Position numbers and translations under genes: made by a program. 56,154 nt of DNA from an uncultured Clostridia bacterium (GTDB taxonomy: Bacteria; Bacillota; Clostridia; Christensenellales; Borkfalkiaceae), in the NCBI GenBank assembly GCA_947626105.1, contig CANQQY010000009.1, forward strand, positions 1 through 56,154. Reading direction: 5' to 3'. Of this stretch, positions 24,713 to 33,610 are shown one piece after another; position 1 is the first letter of the stretch, and each line of letters begins with the position of its first letter. Under the pieces are notes generated by a model, which saw only the letters and a list, made by a program, of their open reading frames with translations, was not told the DNA's origin and ran no database searches.

Positions 24713-27700
24713 ATGAAACTCACAAAGACAAAAAGCGTTCTGATGATTCTGACGCTTGCCTTGCTCGTGCTGACGCTCGGTTTCGGACTTCTGTTCTTAC
24801 AGAAGAGTAGCACCGCAAGTGCGGAAGAAGCAGGCACGTTTGTCCCGCTTGCCGACGCTGAATTGCAGTCGACAAAATCGGCTAAAATATTTACGCCGGG
24901 CGGGACTGCAATATGGTGGAGCGGCGCACATGAACAGTTGCGCATCCACTATAAAATCGAAGGTGCTTCGCCCGCAAGAGGCAGTTCGCTTGGATCGCAT
25001 ATTTATGATGATTCCGAAAAACTCGAAATCACGAGCGGCGGCGTAACCAAGACTGCAAAGGCTTGGGGCGTGGGCAACAATTCCTGGATCGATAACGCCG
25101 AATCCAACGTGAACGGCCCCAGCGAGCCCGGCGATACCTATGAGATTTGGATCTGGGCAGGCGGAGATAAGTTGTCTTGGCTTCAAGGGATCACGGAAAT
25201 CCACTTCCTTCCCGGGTTCGGACGTTTGGACGCTAAGGGCGGTACGCCCAGCGCTACGGTTGCAAAGGATTTCTACCTTTGGAGAAATGGCAACTTCGGT
25301 TGGCAGACGCGAATCGATCCGTCGAAAGGGATCGAGGTCACATACAATGGTGACGGCGTTGCCTTTGGCGAAGTGCTTGATCCGAGCGATTTCACCGTAA
25401 AAGCAACCCTCAAAGGCAGCGAGGAGCCCACCGAAATCGACGCTTCCGGTTGCACGTTTGAATACAGCTATAACGGGCTTGCTGCCGAAGGCGGTCAGAT
25501 GTCTGTAACCGTAAAGTATCAGGATGCGACGAGCCAACCTGTCAACGTAACGGTCGCCGCAGACGCCGATCCCTCCAAGGGCTTGGTTCCTTATTTCGAT
25601 TACGCACAGAACAACGACTATCGCACCGATTGGAATGGGCAGGGAAGTCAGGATAACCAGCTTCTCCTCTTTTTCAACCTGAAAGGTGAAGTTACGGCTC
25701 CCGCGGCGGGTCTCAATCAATTTGCATATCTTCAAGGTCAAGGCTCGAAGGGTACCCGTATCCTTGATTATATCGTTTTCAACGGTACGACGAAGCTCTC
25801 CGAAATTACCGATATATTCGATTGGATCGGTCAGCATGCCGCAGGCCCCCAAGGGAGTGCAAGTTCCCCTTACGCCCTTTGGTTCTGCCCCGTGGGCACC
25901 GAGAACAATGGATGGAGAGGAACCATTCAAACCGTCACGATCAAAGCGGGCTTTACATGGGCGAATGCTTCGGGCGATATGGCAGACCTTATGGTCAAAG
26001 AGGACTACACCCTCTACAACGCGCATAACGCAGGTTGGCAGCGCGCGGTAGAAAGCATCTCTGCGGAATATACGGGCGATGAGGTGGAAGTCGGCAGTTC
26101 ACTCGATCTTTCCAAGCTCACAATAACGGGCAAGTTCATGGATAAGAGCCCCGACGCGACGATCGACAACTCCAAAGTTACGATCGGTGCATTACCGAGC
26201 GATGCAGGTTCGGGCAATGTTCAAATCACTTATCAGGGCAAGACTTGCGAATGCGCTGTCAACATGAAAGCCTCCAAGAAGCTCACGGGCGTTACCGTTG
26301 AGGGCGCCGATGATGTTACGGCAGAGCAGTGGACACGTCCCACTTTCGACGGGATCACCGTAAAGGCACAGTTCGAGGGCGCGGAAGCAGAAACGCTCGA
26401 AAAGGGACAGTACACAATCACTTGCGACACATGGACGTTGGGGCAGCAGGAGGCGACCGTCTCCTACACCTATGGGGGCGAGACCAAGTCCACGACTTTC
26501 AATGTCAATGTGACGGCGAATACCGCTACCGACAAGTATTTTGAAATTCTCGACGATGAGAAGGCGGCGCGTTCTACATCCTCTGCCTTCCCCGGTTACT
26601 ATGATGCCGGTTTGGCTTTCCGAATCAATTTTGTCGGCGTAGAACTCGGCGCTTACAATGGCGCTACGGCAAATTACTACTTTGACAAAGTCAAGGGCAT
26701 CCACCTGAACGAATATATCGAATTCGTCATTGGCGGAGATACCAAGACGGCGGCAGAGCTGTTTACCGACGGCACGTTGACGCACATCGGTATTTCCGAT
26801 ACCGGTAAATTGGTTATCTGCTTCAAAGATACCACCGAGCGTGACAAAGTAACGCAGGTCACCTTTAAGGCGGGTATGGAATTTGCGTCAAATCAGAATG
26901 CTTTTGACTTTAACGCCGATCAAACAAAAATCGATCAAAACGCGATTTTCCTGCCCAATGCTGTCCTCAAGAGAGATTATGTTTACTCCAATGGCGGAGC
27001 GAAGGGCTGGCTCAAAGTTGCCGATACGCTCAACGTGACCGTTGCGGGAGGGGAAATCCCGCAGAATGCACCTGAGGCTGAGGTGAAGGCAAAACTCACC
27101 GTTACGGTAAAGTATAAGGGTGAGACCGAAGAGACGACGCTCAAGGCTGCCGACTACACGCTTGAGCTTGACACTTCCGAACTTGGCGATTCCGTGACGG
27201 GCACCGTAACCTATCGCGAAGCAACGAAAGAATTCACCACCAAAGTGGTCGAAAGCAAAGAGCTTGAACGTATCGAACTTTCGGGCACGACGACGTTCAC
27301 CGGCGAACGCTTCGGCACGGCTCCCGAGCTTACGGGCTTCACTATCACCGCATATTATGTGGGCAATGAAACGGGCGTAGTGCTTGAAAAAGGCTTCACC
27401 GTCGGCAAGGCGGATATGTGGCTCGAAGAAGGTGCTCACAACATCGAAGTCTCCTATACGGAAGGCGGCGAGACAAAGACGGCGAACCTCACACTCACGA
27501 TTACCGCACCCAATTTGGAGAACGGTTTGGAAGTTTTGCATGACTACGAAGTGGAGTCTCCTCCTCCTTCGAGCTGGGACAGCGGCTTCTGGGGACCCAC
27601 GGGTTGGGGCAATCAGGCTTCCAATAACTCTCAGATAATCCTTTACTTCCGTGCAAAGGGTGACGTTACTCTTCCCGCGACCGGCGCTCTCGATCAATTC

Positions 27701-28975
27701 GTGGTCAATGGAACATCGAAGGGGACCCACATCCTCGATTACATCCTCATCAACGGGCAGCCTTACAGTGCGTGGAAAGATGCTTTCGGCGGCGGAAGTT
27801 GGATCGGTCTCCACAGCGCAGGTCCTCAAGGCACCGCAGACGGCAGCACTCCTTATCTGCTTTGGCTTAACCCCAGCGGTGGAGATAATTCGTGGAGAAA
27901 TTCCATAACCACGATCACCATCAAGGCGGGCTTCCAGTGGGCTTCCAGTGCCTCCGGCGACGTCGCGGGCGCAGTTGTGAAAGAAGATATCACTCTTTGG
28001 AACGCGAAAGACGCAGGCTGGAAACTCCATGCAGACAGCGTGAAGGTTGAACTCAAAGAGGGCGCGACCGTCTATGTCGGCGACGACATCAGGACCAAGA
28101 TCGACGTTAAGGCTGTCTTTGGAACTGAAGAAAAAGCCGTAACCGACTACACTGTTACCGATTACACCGCAGAGACCGCGGGCGAACAGACCATCACCGT
28201 TACCTATCAGGATCAGACGGCGACCCTCAAGATCAACGTTGAAGAGGCTCCCGCACCTGTGACACCCGAACCCGAGTCCGTCACGCTCGATAAGAGCGAG
28301 ATCGAGACCAAGGTCGGCGTCCAGCCCGATCTCTCGACGATCACGGCGACCGTGAAGTATAAGGAGAACGCGAAGGCGGATCTCACCTTCAAGCTCAATG
28401 CACTTCCCGAAGGCGCGTCGCTCTCCGCGATCGACGTTTCCGCAAAGGGCAACAAGACGATCACCCTTACCTATGTTGAGAACGAAACGACCGTTACTGC
28501 CACCTTTACACTGAAAGTGACCGAGGAAGCGGCTCCTCCCGCAACGCAGTACACCGTGAAGTTTGCAGTCGGCGACCACGCGGCGGCAGATGCAACGGCT
28601 CCCAACGAGCAGAAGGCAGACAAGGACGCACAGATCACCCTTCCCGCAGCTCCCAAGGCGGCAGAAGGTTACAAGTTCGACGGTTGGTACGACGGAACGA
28701 CGAAGGTCGGCGACGCAAATGCGAAGTACACTGTGACGAAGGACGTCACCCTTACCGCGCACTGGGCGAAGGACGAGACACCCGTTGAGCCCGGTCCCGG
28801 CGGCGACCAGCCCGGCGGCGACCAGCCCGCGAATCCCGAAAATCCCGACGGCAACGAGCCCGCTGAGGATGAGGGTTGCGGCTCCGTCATCTCCGTTTCC
28901 GGCATGATCATTGCGTTTGTGACCCTTGTCGGCGCAGCAGTCGTTGTGATCGCAGTTCGCAAACAGCGGAACTAA
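24713..28975 (+). CDS. Giant modular surface protein with GCGS anchor
   Basis: 1420-residue exported protein. A signal peptide (ending ASA-E, about 37) is followed by four related modules of roughly 150-180 residues (about 38-205, 285-445, 610-780, 945-1110). Each contains an ILDYI-like or KLEI strand, an I-x-AGF-x-W or ITEIHFLPGF strand, and a closing WxNAxxAGW-like segment (LYNAHNAGWQ, LWNAKDAGWK, LWRNGNFGWQ). Ig-like domains alternate with them, then an InlB-type repeat (GYKFDGWYDGTTKVGDAN, about 1315-1340), a PGGDQPGG linker, and EGCGSV (Cys1389), a helix and RKQRN. No enzyme motif is seen. It lies between rhaA and the rhamnosidase genes, so binding a rhamnose-containing polymer at the surface is a sensible guess. 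AAGGAGG precedes the ATG. Confidence 0.72.
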   Translation: MKLTKTKSVLMILTLALLVLTLGFGLLFLQKSSTASAEEAGTFVPLADAELQSTKSAKIFTPGGTAIWWSGAHEQLRIHYKIEGASPARGSSLGSHIYDDSEKLEITSGGVTKTAKAWGVGNNSWIDNAESNVNGPSEPGDTYEIWIWAGGDKLSWLQGITEIHFLPGFGRLDAKGGTPSATVAKDFYLWRNGNFGWQTRIDPSKGIEVTYNGDGVAFGEVLDPSDFTVKATLKGSEEPTEIDASGCTFEYSYNGLAAEGGQMSVTVKYQDATSQPVNVTVAADADPSKGLVPYFDYAQNNDYRTDWNGQGSQDNQLLLFFNLKGEVTAPAAGLNQFAYLQGQGSKGTRILDYIVFNGTTKLSEITDIFDWIGQHAAGPQGSASSPYALWFCPVGTENNGWRGTIQTVTIKAGFTWANASGDMADLMVKEDYTLYNAHNAGWQRAVESISAEYTGDEVEVGSSLDLSKLTITGKFMDKSPDATIDNSKVTIGALPSDAGSGNVQITYQGKTCECAVNMKASKKLTGVTVEGADDVTAEQWTRPTFDGITVKAQFEGAEAETLEKGQYTITCDTWTLGQQEATVSYTYGGETKSTTFNVNVTANTATDKYFEILDDEKAARSTSSAFPGYYDAGLAFRINFVGVELGAYNGATANYYFDKVKGIHLNEYIEFVIGGDTKTAAELFTDGTLTHIGISDTGKLVICFKDTTERDKVTQVTFKAGMEFASNQNAFDFNADQTKIDQNAIFLPNAVLKRDYVYSNGGAKGWLKVADTLNVTVAGGEIPQNAPEAEVKAKLTVTVKYKGETEETTLKAADYTLELDTSELGDSVTGTVTYREATKEFTTKVVESKELERIELSGTTTFTGERFGTAPELTGFTITAYYVGNETGVVLEKGFTVGKADMWLEEGAHNIEVSYTEGGETKTANLTLTITAPNLENGLEVLHDYEVESPPPSSWDSGFWGPTGWGNQASNNSQIILYFRAKGDVTLPATGALDQFVVNGTSKGTHILDYILINGQPYSAWKDAFGGGSWIGLHSAGPQGTADGSTPYLLWLNPSGGDNSWRNSITTITIKAGFQWASSASGDVAGAVVKEDITLWNAKDAGWKLHADSVKVELKEGATVYVGDDIRTKIDVKAVFGTEEKAVTDYTVTDYTAETAGEQTITVTYQDQTATLKINVEEAPAPVTPEPESVTLDKSEIETKVGVQPDLSTITATVKYKENAKADLTFKLNALPEGASLSAIDVSAKGNKTITLTYVENETTVTATFTLKVTEEAAPPATQYTVKFAVGDHAAADATAPNEQKADKDAQITLPAAPKAAEGYKFDGWYDGTTKVGDANAKYTVTKDVTLTAHWAKDETPVEPGPGGDQPGGDQPANPENPDGNEPAEDEGCGSVISVSGMIIAFVTLVGAAVVVIAVRKQRN

Positions 28976-28989
28976 TCCTCCGCACTTCC

Positions 28990-29026
28990 CCCGATACAGG
29001 GCGTCCGTAAGGACGCCCTCATCGGG
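28990..29026 (+). terminator. Long intercistronic hairpin before the rhamnosidase genes
   Basis: CCCGAT (28990-28995) pairs with ATCGGG (29021-29026) and AGGGCGTCC (28998-29006) with GGACGCCCT (29011-29019), loop GTAA. A GTAA-capped stem without a T-run suggests mRNA processing or stabilisation, or partial termination, between the surface protein and the cytoplasmic rhamnosidase genes. Confidence 0.5.
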
Positions 29027-29043
29027 TAAAAGAGGTTTATTTC

Positions 29044-32001
29044 ATGAAGTATTTTCGGAACCCGCCCGCTCAAATGCGGGCAAAACCGTTTTGGTCGCTG
29101 AACGGCTCCCTTGAAGAGGAGGAATTGAAGCGGCAGATCGGCATTATGGCGGAAATGGGCTTTGGCGGCGCCTATCTCCATTCCCGCACGGGACTCTCCA
29201 CGGAGTACCTTTCCGAGGAGTGGTTCAGACTCATGAATATCTGCGCGGATGAGCTTAAATCGCACGGCATGTGCGCACGGCTCTACGACGAAGATCGCTA
29301 TCCGTCCGGCGTTGCGGGCGGATATGTTACGATGGAACCATCCCACCGCGGGCAATATCTCACCGTCCGCGTGGTTCCCGCCGAAGAACTGACGCCCGAA
29401 GAGGGCGACATTGCGGCGTTCTCCGTCGAATTTAAGGGCGATCGCATGGTGCGCTTTTCGCCCTACGGCGGAGAGGGACGGGGGAGCGTTGCCGTCTTTT
29501 CGGTGCGCGAGAGGGAAGCGCAGGACGTCTACAACGGCTATTCCTATTTCGACGCTCTGAAAAAGGAAGCGACGGACGCCTTTCTGCACATCACGCTCGA
29601 CAAATATGCCGAGAAGATGGGCGGGCGGATCGGCGATGTCGTGGACGGCGTTTTTACGGATGAGCCCAACCGCGGCGCGGTGTTCAACGGTTTCGCCCAC
29701 ATCGGCGCGGACGCCGAGCGGCGCACGCCCTACACCGAGGCGCTCTTTCCCGCCTACTTCGAAAAGTGGGGGGAACGGCTTGAAGAACATCTCCCCGAGC
29801 TGTTTTTCCGCGGCAAGGAGAGCTTCTCCCGTACGGCGTGGCGGTATATGGAAACGCTCACGTCTCTCTTTCTCGAAAATTACGCAAAACCTTACAAGGA
29901 ATGGTGCGACTCTCACGGCGTCGCCTTTACGGGGCATATCCTGCATGAGGACAATCTCTCCGCGATGACGACCCTTTGCGGCAGTCCCATGCGGTTTTAC
30001 GAATATATGGATATCCCCGGCGTCGATAATCTCACGGCGGACAGCACGAATATCGCCGTCCCGCTCATGGCGGCGTCCGTGGCGCGGCAGTGCGGCAAGC
30101 GCGGCGTGCTCTCGGAGATGTATGCCGTTATCGGCTGGCAGGCAGATTTTACGACCTATAAGCGTATCGGCGATTGGCATGCCTTTTTCGGCGTGAACGA
30201 CCGCTGTACGCATTTGAGCATGTATACCATGTCCGGCATCGCCAAGCGCGACTACCCCGCAAGCATTCTCCACCAAAGCGTATGGTGGAAGGATTATCGG
30301 GCGGTCGAGGACTATTTTGCCCGCCTCAACGTCTTTCTTGCAAAGGGCAAGCGCGAGGCGCAGCTTTTATGGATCCATCCCGTCGAATCGGCGTGGGGCA
30401 TGGGTCGGATGGAAGGATACAATAACTGCTTTGTTCCCAAAGATCGGGACTATCTCGCCCTCGAGACCCGCTACTGGCGGGTGAGCAATCTCCTTGCGGA
30501 CCGCGGCGTCGCCTTTGACTTCGGGGACGAAGAGATGATGTCGCGCCTTGCCCGCGTCTCCCGCACGAAAGAGGGGGTGACGCTTCGGGTCGGGAACGCT
30601 GTCTACCCGAAAGTTCTCCTCGCGGGGAACGTCACCCTGCGCTCTTCCACCGTTGCGCTCCTTCAAAAGTTCATGCGTGCGGGCGGCGAAGTGCTCGCCG
30701 TCGGCGACCTTCCGAAGTATCGCGACGGAGAACGTTTCAGCGCAAAACGCTGCCTGAAAGGGGTAAAATGCGTCGAAGAGGGGGATCTCCCCGCCGCCGT
30801 CTCCCTTCCGTTTACGATGAAAGGGGGGAAGGCGTATACGCACGTCGCCGCCGAGGGGCGGAGGCTGTACTTTGCCGCCGTCTCCGTTGAAAAGGAGGCG
30901 AAAGCATATGAATTTACCTTCGATGGACGGTATTCTGTCAAGCGTTGCGATGCGCGGACGGGCAAGATTGCTCCCTTCGCGGCAGAATTTGACGGTACCA
31001 TGACCAAGATCTCTGCCCATTTGGACGCGGGAGAAGAGATTTTACTTGTTTTAACGAAAAATGAGGTGCCCATGTCCGCAACCTGCCACCATGTCGCGGC
31101 TCCGGCCGCGGAAACGTTGGCGGCGGACGGGGAATATCCCTATCTCCTCAAAGAGCCGAATGTCTGTGTGCTCGATTTCGCCGCCTATTCCGTCAACGAC
31201 AAGACGGGCCACGGGGAGATCTTGCGCGTAGACGACGAACTCCGCGACGCATTGGGACTTCCCCGCCGCACGCCCGAGGCGATCCAGCCGTGGTTCCGAA
31301 AGAAATTCGGCATGGTGAAGCCCTGCGGCGCGCAGACGACCTTGCGCTTCTCCTTCCGTGCGGAATACCTTCCGCCCGCGCTCACTCTTGTTTGGGAGCC
31401 CATCCGCGGCGCAAAAGTTTCCCTCAACGGCGTGGCGGTAGAAAGCGTTCCGCGCGCGAGCGATTGGGACAGCTGTTTTGCCGAGCTCGATCTGCCGCGT
31501 CTTGCGCTTCATAAGGGAGAAAACGTCATCGAGGTCGCTTTTCCCATGGAGGAGGATACGCCCGTCGAGGCGATGTATCTCAAAGGAAGGTTCGGCGTGC
31601 GCGTCGACGGCCATACCGTCACCCTTTGCCGCTTGAAAAAATCATTGCATATCGGCGATATTTCGGGGCAAGGGCTGCCCTTTTACAGCGGCGAACTTTG
31701 CTACCGTATTCCGCATGCGGCGGGGAACTACCATGTCTCCCTCGGACGGGTGGGCGGCGCGCTCGTGCGTATTCAGGGCAAGACCCTTCCCTTCCGTCCC
31801 TTTGCGGCGGACGTGCACATCGAAGATCGGCTTGAAATCAGCGTCATGATCACACAGAGGAACAAGTTCGGGCCGTCGCATTTTGTCGGCGAGAGCAGGG
31901 GCGCGTTCGGAGAATTCTGCCCCCCGCACGAACAGTACAGCGAGGACTATCGGCTCATTGAACAAGGACTTTTGGAAGTCCCCGTGATAAGAAACAGATG
32001 A
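29044..32001 (+). CDS. GH106-like alpha-L-rhamnosidase
   Basis: 985-residue protein resembling glycoside hydrolase family 106 (alpha-L-rhamnosidases) and its relatives. It opens with FRNPPAQMRAKPFWSLNGSL and EEELKRQIGIMAEMGFGGAY, then YLSEEWFRLMNICADELKSH and the conserved LYDEDRYPSGVAGG; VWWKDYRAVEDYFARL occurs in mid-barrel. The C-terminal third has jelly-roll stretches (AKVSLNGVAVESVP, GENVIEVAF). There is no signal peptide, so it should act on imported oligosaccharides in the cytoplasm. It overlaps the GH78-like gene by 4 nt (ATGA), and the rhaB/rhaA context supports rhamnose release. The exact linkage cut is unknown. An AGAGG site lies 10 nt before the ATG. Confidence 0.82.
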   Translation: MKYFRNPPAQMRAKPFWSLNGSLEEEELKRQIGIMAEMGFGGAYLHSRTGLSTEYLSEEWFRLMNICADELKSHGMCARLYDEDRYPSGVAGGYVTMEPSHRGQYLTVRVVPAEELTPEEGDIAAFSVEFKGDRMVRFSPYGGEGRGSVAVFSVREREAQDVYNGYSYFDALKKEATDAFLHITLDKYAEKMGGRIGDVVDGVFTDEPNRGAVFNGFAHIGADAERRTPYTEALFPAYFEKWGERLEEHLPELFFRGKESFSRTAWRYMETLTSLFLENYAKPYKEWCDSHGVAFTGHILHEDNLSAMTTLCGSPMRFYEYMDIPGVDNLTADSTNIAVPLMAASVARQCGKRGVLSEMYAVIGWQADFTTYKRIGDWHAFFGVNDRCTHLSMYTMSGIAKRDYPASILHQSVWWKDYRAVEDYFARLNVFLAKGKREAQLLWIHPVESAWGMGRMEGYNNCFVPKDRDYLALETRYWRVSNLLADRGVAFDFGDEEMMSRLARVSRTKEGVTLRVGNAVYPKVLLAGNVTLRSSTVALLQKFMRAGGEVLAVGDLPKYRDGERFSAKRCLKGVKCVEEGDLPAAVSLPFTMKGGKAYTHVAAEGRRLYFAAVSVEKEAKAYEFTFDGRYSVKRCDARTGKIAPFAAEFDGTMTKISAHLDAGEEILLVLTKNEVPMSATCHHVAAPAAETLAADGEYPYLLKEPNVCVLDFAAYSVNDKTGHGEILRVDDELRDALGLPRRTPEAIQPWFRKKFGMVKPCGAQTTLRFSFRAEYLPPALTLVWEPIRGAKVSLNGVAVESVPRASDWDSCFAELDLPRLALHKGENVIEVAFPMEEDTPVEAMYLKGRFGVRVDGHTVTLCRLKKSLHIGDISGQGLPFYSGELCYRIPHAAGNYHVSLGRVGGALVRIQGKTLPFRPFAADVHIEDRLEISVMITQRNKFGPSHFVGESRGAFGEFCPPHEQYSEDYRLIEQGLLEVPVIRNR

Positions 32002-33602
32002 AAATTTATGAAGTTTTGCCCGAGCGCATCGTCGCGCAAGAGGGCGTAAAGAATGAAACAAGATTGCTTTCCCCCGCCACGATGCAGATCGGGATCGGCA
32101 GGGAAGAGACGGCGGAGATCGCCCGCGGCGGATATATCGTTCTGGATTACGGAAGGGAGATCGTCGGCGGCGTGCGGCTCCTCTCCTACTTTTCGGAGCA
32201 GAACGTCCCCGTGCGGCTCCGTTTCGGCGAATCGGTCGCGGAAGTCTATGCCGAGCTCGGCGAAAAGAACGCGACGAACGACCACGCCCTGCGCGACTTC
32301 CGCCTCTCGCTTCCCCAGCTTTCGGACGGCGTATACGGAGATACGGGCTTCCGTTTTCTGCGCATCGACGCGGAGGAGTCCGTCTCCCTCAAAGCCGCCG
32401 TTGCGGTGGATAAGCGCGCCGATCTTCCGATCACGGGCAATTTTACTTGCAGCGACCCGCGCGTGGACGAGATCTACAAGACAGCCCGCGAGACGCTCCT
32501 CTGCTGCGTGCAGAACGGCTACATCTGGGACGGCGTCAAGCGCGACCGCCTCGTCTGGATCGGGGATCTGCACCCCGAACTCATGGGGCTTCTCTCCGTG
32601 ACGCGCAGTGCGGAGAGCGTCGTCAACTGCCTCCGCATCGCGGTGGAACAGACGCCGCTGCCCGGGTGGATGAACGGCATTCCCTGCTATTCGCTCTGGT
32701 GGATCGTCGATCTTCACGACTACTATTCGCATACGGGCGATCTTGCGGCAGTAAAGGAGTTTTCCGACTACTTTACGGAGCTGCTCCGTCAGGTGGACGG
32801 CTACGTCGGCGAGGACGGCTCGACGCATTTTTCCTACGATTTTCTCGACTGGCCCACCCACGGGCAGGAGGATGAGGTCGCGGGGCAGACGGGGCTTGTG
32901 GCACTCGCCATGGAGAAGGCGGTAACGCTTTCGGAAGTTTTGGGACTTTCGACGCCCGCGGCGGCGATCCTCGCACGCGTGAGGAAGCACAGGGCTACCG
33001 TCAAAAAGAGCAAACAGGCGATGGCGATGCGCGCTCTTGCGGGACTTTCGGGAAAAGAGGAGACCGCCGCCTTTCTCGCACGCAACGGCGCGGAGGGGAT
33101 GTCCTCGTTCATGAGCTACTATATCCTTCGCGCGCTCGCCGAATGCGGCAAGGGAGCGGAGGCGCTTTCCATGATGAAGGACTACTACGGCGGCATGCTC
33201 GACGCGGGCGCCCGTACCTTCTGGGAGGACTTCTCTGTCGGTTGGAAAGAGGGGAGCGGCCGGATCGACGCTCTTCCCAAGGCGGGCGAAAAGGACATCC
33301 ACGGAGATTTCGGCGCCTTCTGCTATGTCGGATTCCGCCACAGCCTCTGCCATGGCTGGTCGTGCGGTCCCATTCCGTTCCTGATGCACGTTGTGCTCGG
33401 CATCAGGATCTTGGAAGCGGGCTGTAAGACGGTCGCCGTCGTCCCCGACCTTTGCGGACTAAGTTATGCGGAAGGGGATCTCCCCACGCCGTACGGCGTT
33501 CTCCACATCGAGCACAGAAAAACCGAAAACGGGATCCAAACGAAGATCGACGCTCCCGCGGGGGTCAAGATCGTAACATCAGGCAAATCGTTGATCAGTT
33601 AG
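31998..33602 (+). CDS. GH78-like alpha-L-rhamnosidase, short form
   Basis: 534-residue (alpha/alpha)6-barrel protein of the GH78 rhamnosidase type. The barrel begins at about residue 150 (CSDPRVDEIYKTARETLLCC); the core motif DGVKRDRLVWIGDLHPE has Asp183, Arg184 and Asp190. Classic GH78 enzymes have Q-R-D-E-R at this place, so the usual catalytic Glu position holds Asp183 here; similar RDR forms exist in a GH78-related clade. The C-terminal beta domain (GVLHIEHRKTENGIQTKIDA) matches the rhamnosidase C domain. About 150 residues of beta sandwich precede the barrel, fewer than the multi-domain 900-residue enzymes have. No signal peptide: cytoplasmic. It is coupled to the GH106-like gene, whose product likely shares the substrate. 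Confidence 0.83.
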   Translation: MKIYEVLPERIVAQEGVKNETRLLSPATMQIGIGREETAEIARGGYIVLDYGREIVGGVRLLSYFSEQNVPVRLRFGESVAEVYAELGEKNATNDHALRDFRLSLPQLSDGVYGDTGFRFLRIDAEESVSLKAAVAVDKRADLPITGNFTCSDPRVDEIYKTARETLLCCVQNGYIWDGVKRDRLVWIGDLHPELMGLLSVTRSAESVVNCLRIAVEQTPLPGWMNGIPCYSLWWIVDLHDYYSHTGDLAAVKEFSDYFTELLRQVDGYVGEDGSTHFSYDFLDWPTHGQEDEVAGQTGLVALAMEKAVTLSEVLGLSTPAAAILARVRKHRATVKKSKQAMAMRALAGLSGKEETAAFLARNGAEGMSSFMSYYILRALAECGKGAEALSMMKDYYGGMLDAGARTFWEDFSVGWKEGSGRIDALPKAGEKDIHGDFGAFCYVGFRHSLCHGWSCGPIPFLMHVVLGIRILEAGCKTVAVVPDLCGLSYAEGDLPTPYGVLHIEHRKTENGIQTKIDAPAGVKIVTSGKSLIS

Positions 33603-33610
33603 GAGGAAAT

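Noticed and set aside
13133-28975. LPxTG sortase anchors on the surface proteins
   Set aside because: No LPxTG or similar motif precedes the C-terminal helices. The shared motif is G-C-G-S.
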